From the NCBI RefSeq assembly GCF_036503815.1, contig NZ_AP027764.1, positions 2,108,001-2,172,000 of the forward strand: a stretch of DNA of 64,000 bases. Direction: 5' to 3'. The stretch is from Escherichia coli. Its GTDB lineage: Bacteria > Pseudomonadota > Gammaproteobacteria > Enterobacterales > Enterobacteriaceae. Positions within the stretch are counted from its first letter, which is position 1. Each line of letters opens with the position of its first letter. The notes beneath the pieces were generated by a model. That model saw only the letters and a list, made by a program, of their open reading frames with translations. It did no database searches and was not told where the DNA came from. Shown in pieces: positions 8,086 through 17,150 of the stretch. Both the position numbers and the translations under genes were made by a program.

Positions 8086-9456
8086 TCACACTGTCGGGAA
8101 TATGCGCTCCAGTCCCTGGAGAGACTCTTCCCAGTCCGCGCGTTCAAAAATGCCTTGTTGCAAATAGCCCTCCAGCTGCGGCCACAGAGCGATTGCTTTA
8201 TCGAGCATTGGATCGCTGCCTTTGGCATACGCGCCGACGCTAACCAGATCGCGGTTACGCTGAAAACTCGACAACAGCTGTTTGAAGGTGCGCACTCGCG
8301 CGTAATGTTGCTCGCTGATCAACGCCGTCATTGCACGGCTGATCGACGCTTCAATATCAATCGCCGGATAGTGTCCGGCTTCCGCCAGACGACGAGAAAG
8401 TACAATGTGACCGTCGAGGATCGCCCGTGCGGAGTCGGCAATCGGGTCCTGCTGGTCATCGCCTTCGGTGAGCACGGTATAAAACGCCGTAATTGAGCCG
8501 CCGCCGCTGATACCGTTACCGGCACGCTCGACCAGCGCCGGTAATTTGGCGAATACCGACGGTGGATAACCTTTGGTGGCAGGCGGTTCGCCAATCGCCA
8601 GCGCAATCTCACGCTGGGCCATCGCGTAGCGGGTGAGGGAGTCCATAATCAGCAACACATGCTGACCACGATCGCGAAAATCTTCGGCAATGCGCGTGGC
8701 ATAGGCGGCACCTTGCATTCGCAGGAGCGGAGAAACATCCGCTGGAGCGGCAATCACCACGGAGCGTGCACGCCCTTCGGCACCGAGGATATTCTCAATA
8801 AAATCTTTTACTTCGCGCCCACGTTCACCAATCAAACCCACGACAATGACATCGGCGCGGGTGTAACGTGCCATCATCCCCAGCAGCACACTTTTACCGA
8901 CACCAGAACCAGCAAATAGCCCCATACGCTGCCCGCGCCCAACGGTAAGCAGGGCATTGATTGGGCGCACTCCGGTGTCCAGCACATGCTCAATTGGGGT
9001 ACGTTGCAACGGGTTAAATGGCGGGGTAATCAGCGCTCCGGTTTCGGTCGTATCGGGGGAGGGCAGGCCATCAAGCGGTTTACCGCTGCCATCCAGAACG
9101 CGACCTAATAACGCCGGACCGAGTGGCAACTGCTTGCCGCTTTGCAGCCCTTCAGCCGAAATGTGTTTGGCATAAACGCGCGCGCCGGGCAGGACACCTT
9201 CCACTTCTTCCAGCGGCATTAAAAACAGCCGTTGACCGTTAAAACCAACCACTTCGCTTTCTACTTCATGCGTTTCCGACCCGTTCTGGCGCTCAATCAC
9301 ACAGGTTGCGCCGAGCGGCAATTGTAATCCGGTAGCCTCCAGCACCAGCCCGGTGGCGCGGGTTAATCGCCCGTAGCGACGTACCGCAGGCAACTGCGCC
9401 ATTTTGGCTTCGAAGTTATCCAGCGTGGTTAGCCAGCGAGTCAGGCGCGTGGTCAT
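8086..9456 (-). CDS. fliI: FliI, flagellum-specific ATPase
   Basis: The protein has 456 residues. Walker A is AGSGVGKS at 182-189, the catalytic glutamate lies in GERGRE (E211), and Walker B is LLIMD at 268-272. The overall architecture matches F1-ATPase beta: N-terminal beta-barrel, RecA-like core and C-terminal helical domain. FliI hydrolyses ATP at the export gate to deliver substrates and chaperones. The C-terminus ends FPTV, one residue shorter than the K-12 form I recall (FPTVS), because of a TGA at 8086-8088; this should not matter. The fliH stop overlaps its start by one base. Confidence 0.97.
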   Translation of the reverse strand: MTTRLTRWLTTLDNFEAKMAQLPAVRRYGRLTRATGLVLEATGLQLPLGATCVIERQNGSETHEVESEVVGFNGQRLFLMPLEEVEGVLPGARVYAKHISAEGLQSGKQLPLGPALLGRVLDGSGKPLDGLPSPDTTETGALITPPFNPLQRTPIEHVLDTGVRPINALLTVGRGQRMGLFAGSGVGKSVLLGMMARYTRADVIVVGLIGERGREVKDFIENILGAEGRARSVVIAAPADVSPLLRMQGAAYATRIAEDFRDRGQHVLLIMDSLTRYAMAQREIALAIGEPPATKGYPPSVFAKLPALVERAGNGISGGGSITAFYTVLTEGDDQQDPIADSARAILDGHIVLSRRLAEAGHYPAIDIEASISRAMTALISEQHYARVRTFKQLLSSFQRNRDLVSVGAYAKGSDPMLDKAIALWPQLEGYLQQGIFERADWEESLQGLERIFPTV

Positions 9457-10142
9457 TACACCACTCCTGGCGCTGCCAGACGGCAGAGCTCTTGCCAGCG
9501 AGTGGCGACACTGGCATCGAGATCGCCTTCATCGGCGGAGACTTTGCAGCCGCCTGGATGGAGCGTGGGATCGCCCCGTAAGCGCCAGCCATGCAAACTT
9601 AAGGTTGCGCCCAGCATATCATCAACACGTTGCAGATCATCCGGGTGCACGCGCAGCTGCGGTTTGCCGCTGAATAACGGTTCTTGCTGCAACAACTGTT
9701 GGATCTGTTTGATCAGCGCCGAGTTGTCCACCGTTGGTGTTTGACCGATGACCTGGCGCGCCGCCTCCAGCGCCATCTGCATCAGGCGCGACGCTATCAC
9801 ACTATCAAGTGCATCAAGGGTAGTTTGAAATTCGCTGACCAGTTGCTGCATCCGGGCATGAATTGGCGCTTGCTGGGATTTTGCCTGTGCCAGCCCTTGT
9901 TCCAGCCCCTGGGCCAGACCTTCCTGATAGCCCTGTTCGTGACCTTGCTGACGGCCTTCAGTAATCCCCGCTTGATAACCTTGCTCATGGGCCTGCATTT
10001 GCAGTTGTCCCAGTTGCTGCTCAAGGCTGGGTTCAGTCTCTTCAATGATGGTTTCTTCTGGCTCGTCCATTGGCACAAACTCTGCCTGTGGTGGCGCGAG
10101 ATCGTCTGGCGTCCAGGTTTTCCACGGCAAATTATCAGACAT
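9456..10142 (-). CDS. fliH: FliH, negative regulator of the FliI ATPase
   Basis: The protein has 228 residues from the ATG at 10142, chosen because it gives MSDNLPWKTW, the conserved N-terminus with the two tryptophans that bind FlhA and FliN. Residues about 55-85 form a run of GxxxG-type repeats (QGYQAGITEG, QGHEQGYQEG, GLAQGLEQG), a hallmark of FliH. The C-terminal domain resembles the peripheral stalk of V/F-ATPases. It overlaps fliG by 8 bp. Confidence 0.97.
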   Translation of the reverse strand: MSDNLPWKTWTPDDLAPPQAEFVPMDEPEETIIEETEPSLEQQLGQLQMQAHEQGYQAGITEGRQQGHEQGYQEGLAQGLEQGLAQAKSQQAPIHARMQQLVSEFQTTLDALDSVIASRLMQMALEAARQVIGQTPTVDNSALIKQIQQLLQQEPLFSGKPQLRVHPDDLQRVDDMLGATLSLHGWRLRGDPTLHPGGCKVSADEGDLDASVATRWQELCRLAAPGVV

Positions 10143-11130
10143 AGGTATCCTCGCCGCTACCAATCACCATCTCGCCAGTTTCGGCAAGGCGGCGCACAAT
10201 CAGCAGAATCGCTTTCTGTTCGTTTTCCACCTGCGACAGACGCACCGGACCACGGTTGGCGAGATCGTCGCGCAGAATATCGGCGGCACGCTGCGACATA
10301 TTGCGCAGGAACTTCTCGCGCAGTGGTTGCTCGGCCCCTTTCAGCGCGATCAACAGCGATTCGGAATCCACTTCCTGCAACAGACGCTGGATGCTGCGAT
10401 CGTCGACATCCACCAGATTTTCGAACAGGAACATCTCGTCGATAATTTTTTGTGCCAGCTCGCCGTCGAATTCACGCACGGCGGTAATAACGGCTTCTTC
10501 CTGCTGCGTTTTCATCAGGTTGATAATTTCGGCTGCAGTTCTCACGCCGCCCATTTTGCTGCGCTTGAGATTCTGACCGTCGAGCAAGCCATTCAGTACT
10601 TCGGTCAGTTCCGCCAGCGCGGCTGGCTGCACGCCGCCAAAGGTGGCGATACGCAACATCACGTCATGGCGCAGACGTTCATCGAACAACGCCAGAATAT
10701 CGGCGGCTTGCGCACGCTTCAGATGCACCAGAATGGTGGCGATAATCTGCGGATGCTCATCGCGAATCAGATCGGCGGCGCTCTGCGGCTCCATAAAGTT
10801 GAGCGTTTCAATACCGCTGGCGGTATCGCGGGTTTCGAGAATATCTTCCAGTAGGCTGGCGGCACGTTCTTCACCGAGGGCTTTGACCAGCACCGAACGC
10901 AGATAATCGTTGGCGTTGATATTCAGTGCGGCAAACTGTTCAGCTTCTTGCTCAAACTCCGCCAGCACATCGGTTAGCTGCTTGTTGGAGATCTGCGTGA
11001 CGTTCGCCATTGCTGCACTCAGGGTTTGCACTTCGCGCTGGGAGAGGTGCTTGAACACCTCTGCCGCCCGGTCTTCGCCAATGGTCATCAGCAGGATGAC
11101 GCTTTTATCGGTGCCTGTCAGGTTACTCAT
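10135..11130 (-). CDS. fliG: FliG, rotor torque-generating protein
   Basis: The protein has 331 residues in three armadillo-like domains. The EHPQ motif is at 125-128 and the hydrophobic-patch domain follows. The torque-helix residues known from E. coli genetics are all present: K264, R281, D288, D289 and R297. FliG binds FliF at its N-terminus and contacts MotA loops at its C-terminus. It overlaps fliF by 8 bp upstream and fliH by 8 bp downstream, indicating tight translational coupling. Confidence 0.98.
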   Translation of the reverse strand: MSNLTGTDKSVILLMTIGEDRAAEVFKHLSQREVQTLSAAMANVTQISNKQLTDVLAEFEQEAEQFAALNINANDYLRSVLVKALGEERAASLLEDILETRDTASGIETLNFMEPQSAADLIRDEHPQIIATILVHLKRAQAADILALFDERLRHDVMLRIATFGGVQPAALAELTEVLNGLLDGQNLKRSKMGGVRTAAEIINLMKTQQEEAVITAVREFDGELAQKIIDEMFLFENLVDVDDRSIQRLLQEVDSESLLIALKGAEQPLREKFLRNMSQRAADILRDDLANRGPVRLSQVENEQKAILLIVRRLAETGEMVIGSGEDTYV

Positions 11131-12781
11131 GATCGTTATTTATCCACTGGCGAATGACCAGCGCCACCACGCGCGGATCGTTATCAGACATTTCACGGAT
11201 ACGCTGGCTCATGACCTCTGCCCCCAGACGTTGGTTCGCGCGTCGTTGTTGGAGTTGTTCATCTTTGCTCAGGCGGACTTCCACCGCATCTTCCACTTCC
11301 TCGCGGGCCTGCGCCTGTTGCTGCACAGCTTTCATCGCCTCAGCGCGACGAGTTAGCTGTGGACGTACCGCTTTACGCCACAGTAGCCACGCCACCAGCA
11401 GTACCAGCAACCAGCGTCCGGCGCTCAGCAACTGATCGATAAATACCTGTTGTTGCCAGAACGGCAGTTCTCCACCGCTTTCGTCGCTGCTATTGAACGG
11501 CGAGTTAACGACATTGAGTGAGTCACCGCGTTTTTCAGAAAAGCCCATCGCCTCGCGGGTCAGATCTTCAATTTGCTTCATCTGTTCGTTGCTGAGAGGC
11601 AACGGTTTGCCATCTGGCAAGGTTTTGTAATTCACCACTACCGCGACTGACAGACGTTGCACATCGCCCACGTTCATTTTGGTATGACGAATGGTGCGAT
11701 CGACCTCGTAGTTACTGGTTTCATTACGCTGTGTGCTACGCGGCCCATTATTGCTGGTAGTACTTGCCTGCTGCTGGCGATTATTTTGATTTGCCGGAGG
11801 CGTGCTGATCGGCGCGTTATTTGCGGGTGCTGGTTGATTCGACAACGCACCCGGTACGCCGCCTGGATAACCGGAACCGCTTTGCTCGCTCTCATTAAGC
11901 TGGCGTGAGCGGAGCGCCGCCTGAGATTTATCACCGTTAGGGCGATACTGCTCTTCGGTTTGCTCCTTACTGGCGAAGTCCAGTTGCGCCGTAACCTGGG
12001 CGTGAATATTGCCGTTGCCGACAATAGGCGACAGAATCGCTTCAATACGCCGCTGAATTCGGCCTTCGACATCACTGGCATATTTCAACTGAGCATCATT
12101 AAGATCGCGCCCGCTGGTGTTGGATTGGGTTAACAGATGTCCGCCCTGATCCACCAACGTGACGTTCCCCGGCGGCAGACCAGCAACTGCGCTGGAAACC
12201 AGATGCACAATGGCGCTAATTTGCCCTTCATCGAGTGCGCGGCCGGGTAACAGATTTACCGTCACCGATGCAGAAGGGGATTTTTGCTCACGGACAAATA
12301 AAGAGGGTTTTGGCAATGCCAAATGGACACGCGCCCCTTTTACCGGGCCGATAGTTTCGATGGTACGAGAAAGCTCGCCTTCCAGCGCCCGCTGATAATT
12401 CACCTGTTCGCTGAACTGGCTAATGCCAAACTTTTCCTGATCGAGCAGTTCGAAACCGACCGCGCCGCCTTTGGGCAAACCTTGTTGCGCCAGGCGCAGA
12501 CGCAGTTCGTGAACTTTTTCTGCCGGAACTTCAATCGCGCCGCTGGCTTCGCTAAAGCGGTAAGGAATATTCATTTGCGTCAGTTGGCTGACGATTGCGC
12601 CACCATCCTGATCGGACAGATTGCTGAATAATGTGCGGTAGTCGGGGGCTTTCGCCCACAGGATCAGTGCGACCATGACCGCCACTGCCGCGGAACCGGC
12701 AACAATCAATGGAATTTTCGGATTCGCACGCAGGCGATTAAGCCACTCAAGAGATTTTGTCTGGGCTGCAGTCGCATTCAT
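11123..12781 (-). CDS. fliF: FliF, MS-ring protein
   Basis: The protein has 552 residues with two membrane segments (about 24-42 and 442-462) flanking a large periplasmic domain of ring-building motifs. A Pro/Gln/Asn-rich linker (about residues 305-345) lies in the periplasmic part, and the C-terminal cytoplasmic tail binds FliG. It is the first gene of the fliFGHIJK operon and diverges from fliE. Confidence 0.97.
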   Translation of the reverse strand: MNATAAQTKSLEWLNRLRANPKIPLIVAGSAAVAVMVALILWAKAPDYRTLFSNLSDQDGGAIVSQLTQMNIPYRFSEASGAIEVPAEKVHELRLRLAQQGLPKGGAVGFELLDQEKFGISQFSEQVNYQRALEGELSRTIETIGPVKGARVHLALPKPSLFVREQKSPSASVTVNLLPGRALDEGQISAIVHLVSSAVAGLPPGNVTLVDQGGHLLTQSNTSGRDLNDAQLKYASDVEGRIQRRIEAILSPIVGNGNIHAQVTAQLDFASKEQTEEQYRPNGDKSQAALRSRQLNESEQSGSGYPGGVPGALSNQPAPANNAPISTPPANQNNRQQQASTTSNNGPRSTQRNETSNYEVDRTIRHTKMNVGDVQRLSVAVVVNYKTLPDGKPLPLSNEQMKQIEDLTREAMGFSEKRGDSLNVVNSPFNSSDESGGELPFWQQQVFIDQLLSAGRWLLVLLVAWLLWRKAVRPQLTRRAEAMKAVQQQAQAREEVEDAVEVRLSKDEQLQQRRANQRLGAEVMSQRIREMSDNDPRVVALVIRQWINNDHE

Positions 12782-12995
12782 CGCGCACCTCGTGGCTGAT
12801 TATGGACGGCGTTATTGGCAAAGTGGAACAAGACTCACTCCCGGGTCAGCAAACTCGAAAAATTGACGCTCTCATTATTTGTGCTTTCGTTTTTTTCTAT
12901 CCGCCAATAAACCCGTTTTTTTGTTGCTATTTAGCGCCTTTGTCTTATTGACTTACTGGTAGGCTTTGCTACCAGAAATTATCCGGGAGATGAAA
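12782..12995. promoter_or_regulatory. Divergent fliF/fliE control region
   Basis: This 214-bp AT-rich spacer separates the divergent fliF and fliE starts. In E. coli both are class 2 genes activated by FlhDC with sigma-70. I could not define a FlhDC box with confidence by eye. The run TCTCATTATTTGTGCTTTCG and the T-rich tract near 12890-12925 are the most promoter-like part. Confidence 0.5.
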
Positions 12996-13310
12996 ATGTC
13001 AGCGATACAGGGGATTGAAGGGGTTATTAGCCAGTTACAGGCTACGGCGATGAGTGCGCGTGCGCAGGAATCACTACCGCAACCGACCATTAGTTTTGCC
13101 GGGCAGCTGCATGCCGCGCTCGATCGCATAAGCGATACACAAACCGCCGCCCGCACGCAGGCAGAAAAATTCACCCTCGGCGAACCCGGCGTGGCGTTAA
13201 ACGATGTGATGACCGATATGCAAAAAGCCTCAGTTTCAATGCAAATGGGGATTCAGGTGCGTAATAAGTTGGTGGCGGCGTATCAGGAAGTGATGAGCAT
13301 GCAGGTGTAG
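12996..13310 (+). CDS. fliE: FliE, MS-ring to rod junction protein
   Basis: The protein has 104 residues from the ATG at 12996. The frame is open from 12966, but this start has the AUCCGGGAGAUGAAA leader and gives MSAIQGIEGVISQLQ, the family N-terminus. The C-terminal helix (KASVSMQMGIQVRNKLVAAYQEVMSMQV) resembles rod and hook axial proteins. FliE is exported and joins the MS ring to the rod. It is a single-gene operon divergent from fliF. Confidence 0.97.
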   Translation: MSAIQGIEGVISQLQATAMSARAQESLPQPTISFAGQLHAALDRISDTQTAARTQAEKFTLGEPGVALNDVMTDMQKASVSMQMGIQVRNKLVAAYQEVMSMQV

Positions 13311-13716
13311 GTTGTGTAACCTGTTGTTGATTACATCCGATCTCACCGCGTGGGGCATGGATGGGGTAAACTCACTCGTTTTCTGGTTTGAAATGGATAC
13401 CTGATCCTGAAAGTTTTCTGCCATCCACGATCTGTAAACGCGATAACCCCCCTGAACATCAGAGTGTCTCCTTTAACACGCATCACCAGGTCGGTTGTTG
13501 TTACAACCACAGACGCAATAGTAACGTTTGGATAATTTAATCTTTGTTGATGTTTTTATTCATATTCCGGGCTAGGGAAATAATCAGGCGTGATTGTGTC
13601 ACTGGAATAGAGGTTTCTTGTGGCGTATGTGGAAGGGGCGTCTAGAGACAAGGCGTTTCCGGCTGGTGATAAATAAAGGCGCAGCACGTCGAATGCAAGA
13701 ATGTGCTGCGTCTGGC
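13311..13716. other. fliE-yedL spacer, no supported gene, possibly degenerate
   Basis: About 400 bp hold no convincing gene. On the minus strand near 13380-13510 there are short coding-like pieces in shifted frames (for example YCVCGCNNNRPGDAC, then a stop, then a second piece containing KGDTLMFRGVIAF), which looks like an eroded ORF. In K-12, as I recall, the same interval carries remnants named intG, yedM and yedN. Here it is much shorter. A short hairpin-like repeat CGCAGCAC...GTGCTGCG (about 13680-13712) lies just after the yedL stop and may be its terminator. Confidence 0.45.
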
Positions 13717-14196
13717 TCATGGCAATTCATTATTTTCGCATAGCGTCAATGACAAAAATCGACTGTGTGGATCAAGTTGATAATCAGCAAACGGTTCGCA
13801 ATCAACGAAACCATGCTTCAAATAAAGTTGATGGCAGGCCGTAAATCCAGCCTGTGTACCCGTTTCTAAGCTCAGGCGATGAAGGCATCTGTCATGGGCG
13901 ACCTGCAAAATGTGGCGTAAAATCAGACTGGCGACACCCCGACGTAAATAATTTGGCGCGGTACGCATTGATTTCAGTTCGCCATGTTTATCATCCAGCA
14001 ACTTCAGCGCACCAATTCCTGCGAGTTGTTCGCCTTCCCATACTGACCAGAATGTCACTGTCGGGTTACGTAATTTTTGCACATCTAAAGCATGACTGCT
14101 TTCGGGGGGAGACTGCTGCAGCATGCCGGAAATATGGTAAGCCACTAATGCTTGCACTGCTGGATGGGTGAGATCATCTGTTTTAATCGTGAACAT
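13717..14196 (-). CDS. yedL: YedL, GNAT family N-acetyltransferase
   Basis: The protein has 159 residues. GNAT motif A, with the acetyl-CoA pyrophosphate loop, is seen as LRRGVAS at 84-90 within a beta-strand/helix context (MRTAPNYLRRGVASLILRHIL). C-terminal motif B follows (YLKHGFVDCEPFADY). The acceptor substrate is unknown. It stands alone between fliE and yedK on the strand of the yedFE group. Confidence 0.88.
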   Translation of the reverse strand: MFTIKTDDLTHPAVQALVAYHISGMLQQSPPESSHALDVQKLRNPTVTFWSVWEGEQLAGIGALKLLDDKHGELKSMRTAPNYLRRGVASLILRHILQVAHDRCLHRLSLETGTQAGFTACHQLYLKHGFVDCEPFADYQLDPHSRFLSLTLCENNELP

Positions 14197-14306
14197 GACG
14201 ATTCCGTATTGGTGTTATTTTTGCAATATGCCAACAGGTAATGAAATCTTTGTCTAATAGAGATTTCTTATGACGCAGTATTGTTGAACAATAATATCCA
14301 GGCTTA

Positions 14307-14975
14307 TCAAACAGGGTGAATTAACGCTGCGCCCTGGTTTTTGACATTACCCACCGCGCGCGACACAGGGTGCCAGGTGAACTGGTTTGCTGACACACAC
14401 CCCCTGGCAGCGATTTCAGAGGCTTCTTTACCGCTAATCTCTTGCCGCATCCATTCCCGCGCAGCTTCTGGCGACAGTACCAGCGGGCGGCGGTCATGAA
14501 TATCCACCAGATCCTGGTCTGCTGCTGCAGTGACAATCAAAAATCCTTCGGCTTCGTCACCACGCTCAAACGGTGTGCTACCTATCGCGGCTATAAAAAC
14601 AGGTTGTCCATCAGCGCGATAGATAAAATAAGGCTGTTTTTTGTCGCTTTCTTTTTTCCACTCAAACCAGCCATCGGCAAAACAGATTGCCCGACCATGT
14701 TGCCAGAGCGGTTTAAACATACGACTGGTTGCCGCAGTTTCTACGCGGGCGTTAATCAGCGGCGGTTTATCCCACCATCCGGGAGCATATCCCCAGAAAA
14801 CCGGATCCAGATGAAGGTGTTCATCACGTTCACTGAGCAGAAGAACTTTGGTTCCCGGCGCGACGTTGTATCTGCCAATGGGTTCGGGATCGTAGGGAAT
14901 ATCGCGTTCAATATCTTCCGCGAGAAGCGCAAGGTAATCTTCACGCGTTTGGGATTGGGCAAAGCGTCCACACAT
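14307..14975 (-). CDS. yedK: YedK, SRAP-domain abasic-site crosslinking protein (HMCES family)
   Basis: The protein has 222 residues from the ATG at 14975. This start is decisive because the initiator Met is removed and Cys2 becomes the reactive N-terminal residue. Active-site residues of the family are all in place: C2 in MCGRF, N75 (LINAR), E105 (WFEW) and H160 (VDIHDR). The protein forms a thiazolidine DNA-protein crosslink with abasic sites in single-stranded DNA and so shields them at replication forks. The frame is open upstream to 15044, but an extended form would bury Cys2. A GGAGG sequence precedes the chosen ATG. Confidence 0.96.
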   Translation of the reverse strand: MCGRFAQSQTREDYLALLAEDIERDIPYDPEPIGRYNVAPGTKVLLLSERDEHLHLDPVFWGYAPGWWDKPPLINARVETAATSRMFKPLWQHGRAICFADGWFEWKKESDKKQPYFIYRADGQPVFIAAIGSTPFERGDEAEGFLIVTAAADQDLVDIHDRRPLVLSPEAAREWMRQEISGKEASEIAARGCVSANQFTWHPVSRAVGNVKNQGAALIHPV

Positions 14976-15081
14976 AGAAACCTCCTGAGATCCCCCTGAA
15001 AAGAATAGGAGAGGGGGCGGGTAAAATCTATGTGCCAGAGGCAACGATGTTCCCGCTGTGGGACACAGCGGGAAGGAGGGA

Positions 15082-15315
15082 TTACTTCTGAATTAAATAA
15101 CGAATGGTCGGCCCGTCTTGCTGAATATCCAGCACCGTATAGCCGTGATTACGCGCATCCAGTGGAATATTATTGATCGACTGCGGACAGTCGCTCACCA
15201 CTTCCAGGATCTCACCTTTTTTTAACTGCGGCATCGCCTCAAGGGTTGCAACTGCCGGATAAGGGCAGGGTTCACCCACCATATCAAGGCGGTAATCAGG
15301 AACGATATTTTTCAT
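15082..15315 (-). CDS. yedF: YedF, TusA-like sulfur carrier family protein
   Basis: The 77-residue protein has the SirA/TusA fold signature GEPCPYPAVATLEAM, with the conserved cysteine at C17 in a CPxP motif. TusA relatives carry persulfide sulfur. In many genomes YedF is paired with YedE and with selenium or thiosulfate use, and here its start overlaps the yedE stop by 4 bp. The likely job is handing on sulfur or selenium brought in by YedE; the exact cargo is not proven in E. coli. Confidence 0.94.
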   Translation of the reverse strand: MKNIVPDYRLDMVGEPCPYPAVATLEAMPQLKKGEILEVVSDCPQSINNIPLDARNHGYTVLDIQQDGPTIRYLIQK

Positions 15316-16517
15316 GCGATCTCCTTAGCTGTCTGCGGTGCCGCACGGCGGAAGAAGCGTTTTTCCCAGCCGATAATCAACATCAGCGCAGCAAACAGCA
15401 GCAAATATGTCACCAGCAGGCCACCCATCGGGCCAAAGGTTTTCAGGAGGTTGATTTTGTCCCAGTCGGTGGCCAGCGCCGGAGCGAAATCATCCCAGTA
15501 ATACGCCAGAATCGTTGAGCCGATCACGTTGCCCAGACCGACCCACCAGTAGTGCACCTGGCCTTCTACCGCGCGGTACATCCAGCCGGTTTCGCAACCG
15601 CCTGCCAGCACGATGCCAAATCCAAACAGCAAGCCACCAATTACCGCGTTTGGTCCTGCCCACATGATTTTGGGTTCAACGCCTAACTGTACGTAACTGA
15701 AGATCCCGATGGCACTCACCGCCATACCGATAATGATTGCTTTCGCCATATGGGTACGTCCGGTGATCCACATATCGCGGAACGCCGAAGTAAAGCAGAT
15801 TTGCGCACGTTCAATCAGTAAACCAAAGCCGACGCCAAACAGCATTGCCAGCCCCAGTTTTGGTTGGTTCATCGCCGTCAGCAGCGCCCAGCCCAGCATG
15901 CCGAAAAAGACCAGCATCCCGAGACGAAAACGACGCCGCGCCTGATCCGGTTTTTGCGTCAGCGGTGAGGCGGCAGAAACTTTCTGCATTTTCACGGGAA
16001 TACGGAAGATGGGCAGCAGGGTAAAGCGCGCGCCAAACCATGAACCAATGGCAGTGGCGATGGCAAAGAACCAGGCATGCAGCGAGAACTGAGGAATGCC
16101 GGTAAAGAACGCCGCCAGGTTACAGCCCATTGCCAGACGCGCGCCAAAACCGGCGATAATGCCGCCAATGATGGCCTGCATAATGCGGATACGGCTGCGC
16201 GGCATGCGTAGTTTGACATTGTTGGCCCACAGCGCTGCAGCAAAGCAGCCGCCAAACATACCGAGGATCATCATGCCGTCGATGCGGGTTAATGGCGATC
16301 CTTCCAGATGGATAATTTTAAAATACCCCCACTCTTCAGCATGGACGCCGAACAGCTGCAGGAGCTGACCGCCCCAACGGGTAAATTCACCCGTGACAGC
16401 CCAAAAGGTGCCAGTGATGCCAAAGTAGTAAGTGGAGAGAATACCCGCCGCGATGACCGCAGGGATGGGGGCCCAGAATTTAATCAACCAGGCGTGTTTG
16501 AATTGCTGCCATGACAT
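15312..16517 (-). CDS. yedE: YedE, YeeE/YedE family inner-membrane transporter
   Basis: The protein has 401 residues, about ten membrane helices and two copies of the YeeE/YedE module. Each copy has a glycine-cysteine motif in the pore (AMGCNLAAFF near residue 140 and GGCETGWMYRA near residue 305). Related proteins import thiosulfate through such cysteines. YedE has been proposed to carry selenium compounds. It forms an operon with yedF and diverges from yedD. Confidence 0.94.
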   Translation of the reverse strand: MSWQQFKHAWLIKFWAPIPAVIAAGILSTYYFGITGTFWAVTGEFTRWGGQLLQLFGVHAEEWGYFKIIHLEGSPLTRIDGMMILGMFGGCFAAALWANNVKLRMPRSRIRIMQAIIGGIIAGFGARLAMGCNLAAFFTGIPQFSLHAWFFAIATAIGSWFGARFTLLPIFRIPVKMQKVSAASPLTQKPDQARRRFRLGMLVFFGMLGWALLTAMNQPKLGLAMLFGVGFGLLIERAQICFTSAFRDMWITGRTHMAKAIIIGMAVSAIGIFSYVQLGVEPKIMWAGPNAVIGGLLFGFGIVLAGGCETGWMYRAVEGQVHYWWVGLGNVIGSTILAYYWDDFAPALATDWDKINLLKTFGPMGGLLVTYLLLFAALMLIIGWEKRFFRRAAPQTAKEIA

Positions 16518-16703
16518 GTATGTAGCCTCTGAACTCAGAAGGTTTGAAACAAGAGTCGCGAATCATACATCAAGCAAATTTATTTTCGGGGTAATAATTC
16601 ACAAAAATAATAGTTAGATCAAATTTCTCTCTGAACCTGGAAAGGCTGGCGACATCAGGGCTTTAATGCCACAATCCTCTTTTCTTCTCATGCAGGACGA
16701 ATG

Positions 16704-17117
16704 ATGAAAAAACTCGCAATTGCAGGCGCGCTCATGTTGCTGGCGGGCTGTGCCGAAGTCGAAAACTATAACAATGTCGTTAAAACCCCCGCGCCGGACT
16801 GGCTGGCGGGCTACTGGCAGACCAAAGGGCCGCAAAGTGCGCTGGTCAGTCCGGAAGCGATAGGCAGCCTGATTGTCACTAAAGAGGGCGATACCCTGGA
16901 TTGCCGTCAGTGGCAGCGGGTGATTGCTGTGCCGGGTAAGTTGACATTGATGTCTGATGATCTCACTAACGTTACCGTAAAACGTGAGCTGTACGAGGTT
17001 GAGCGTGAAGGTAACACCATTGAGTACGATGGAATGACAATGGAGCGTGTGGATCGCCCGACGGCAGAGTGTGCCGCTGCGCTGGATAAAGCGCCGTTAC
17101 CGACGCCACTGCCGTAA
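16704..17117 (+). CDS. yedD: YedD, lipoprotein of unknown function
   Basis: The protein has 137 residues with a lipoprotein signal peptide and lipobox LLAGC (C16). The residue after the Cys is Ala, consistent with sorting to the outer membrane. The ATG at 16701 is also in frame, but the second ATG gives the family length. The mature part is small and beta-rich with a second conserved Cys pair (C57 and C126 in this numbering). Rcs control has been reported for yedD. It is convergent with amyA. Confidence 0.92.
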   Translation: MKKLAIAGALMLLAGCAEVENYNNVVKTPAPDWLAGYWQTKGPQSALVSPEAIGSLIVTKEGDTLDCRQWQRVIAVPGKLTLMSDDLTNVTVKRELYEVEREGNTIEYDGMTMERVDRPTAECAAALDKAPLPTPLP

Positions 17118-17124
17118 TGAAATC

Positions 17125-17145
17125 TCCCCGGCTTGCCGCCGGGGA
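17125..17145. terminator. Hairpin between convergent yedD and amyA
   Basis: The GC-rich stem CCCCGGC / GCCGGGG with a TTGCC loop lies 8 bp after the yedD stop and just before the amyA stop. Flanking A/T tracts are short, so bidirectional termination is likely but not certain. Confidence 0.6.
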
Positions 17146-17150
17146 TGAAT

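Noticed and set aside
7648..8496. A 282-codon plus-strand ORF opposite fliJ/fliI
   Set aside because: It covers the end of one gene and the start of another in antisense and has no family resemblance.
9684..10854. Two long plus-strand ORFs opposite fliH and fliG
   Set aside because: Antisense shadows; His/Gln/Arg-rich and without start signals. The Gly/Gln repeat pattern belongs to FliH on the minus strand.
13236..13424. A 62-codon minus-strand ORF overlapping fliE
   Set aside because: The last part is antisense to fliE (Leu/His-rich, low complexity). Only the first 30 residues are in non-coding DNA, and they look like a remnant at best.
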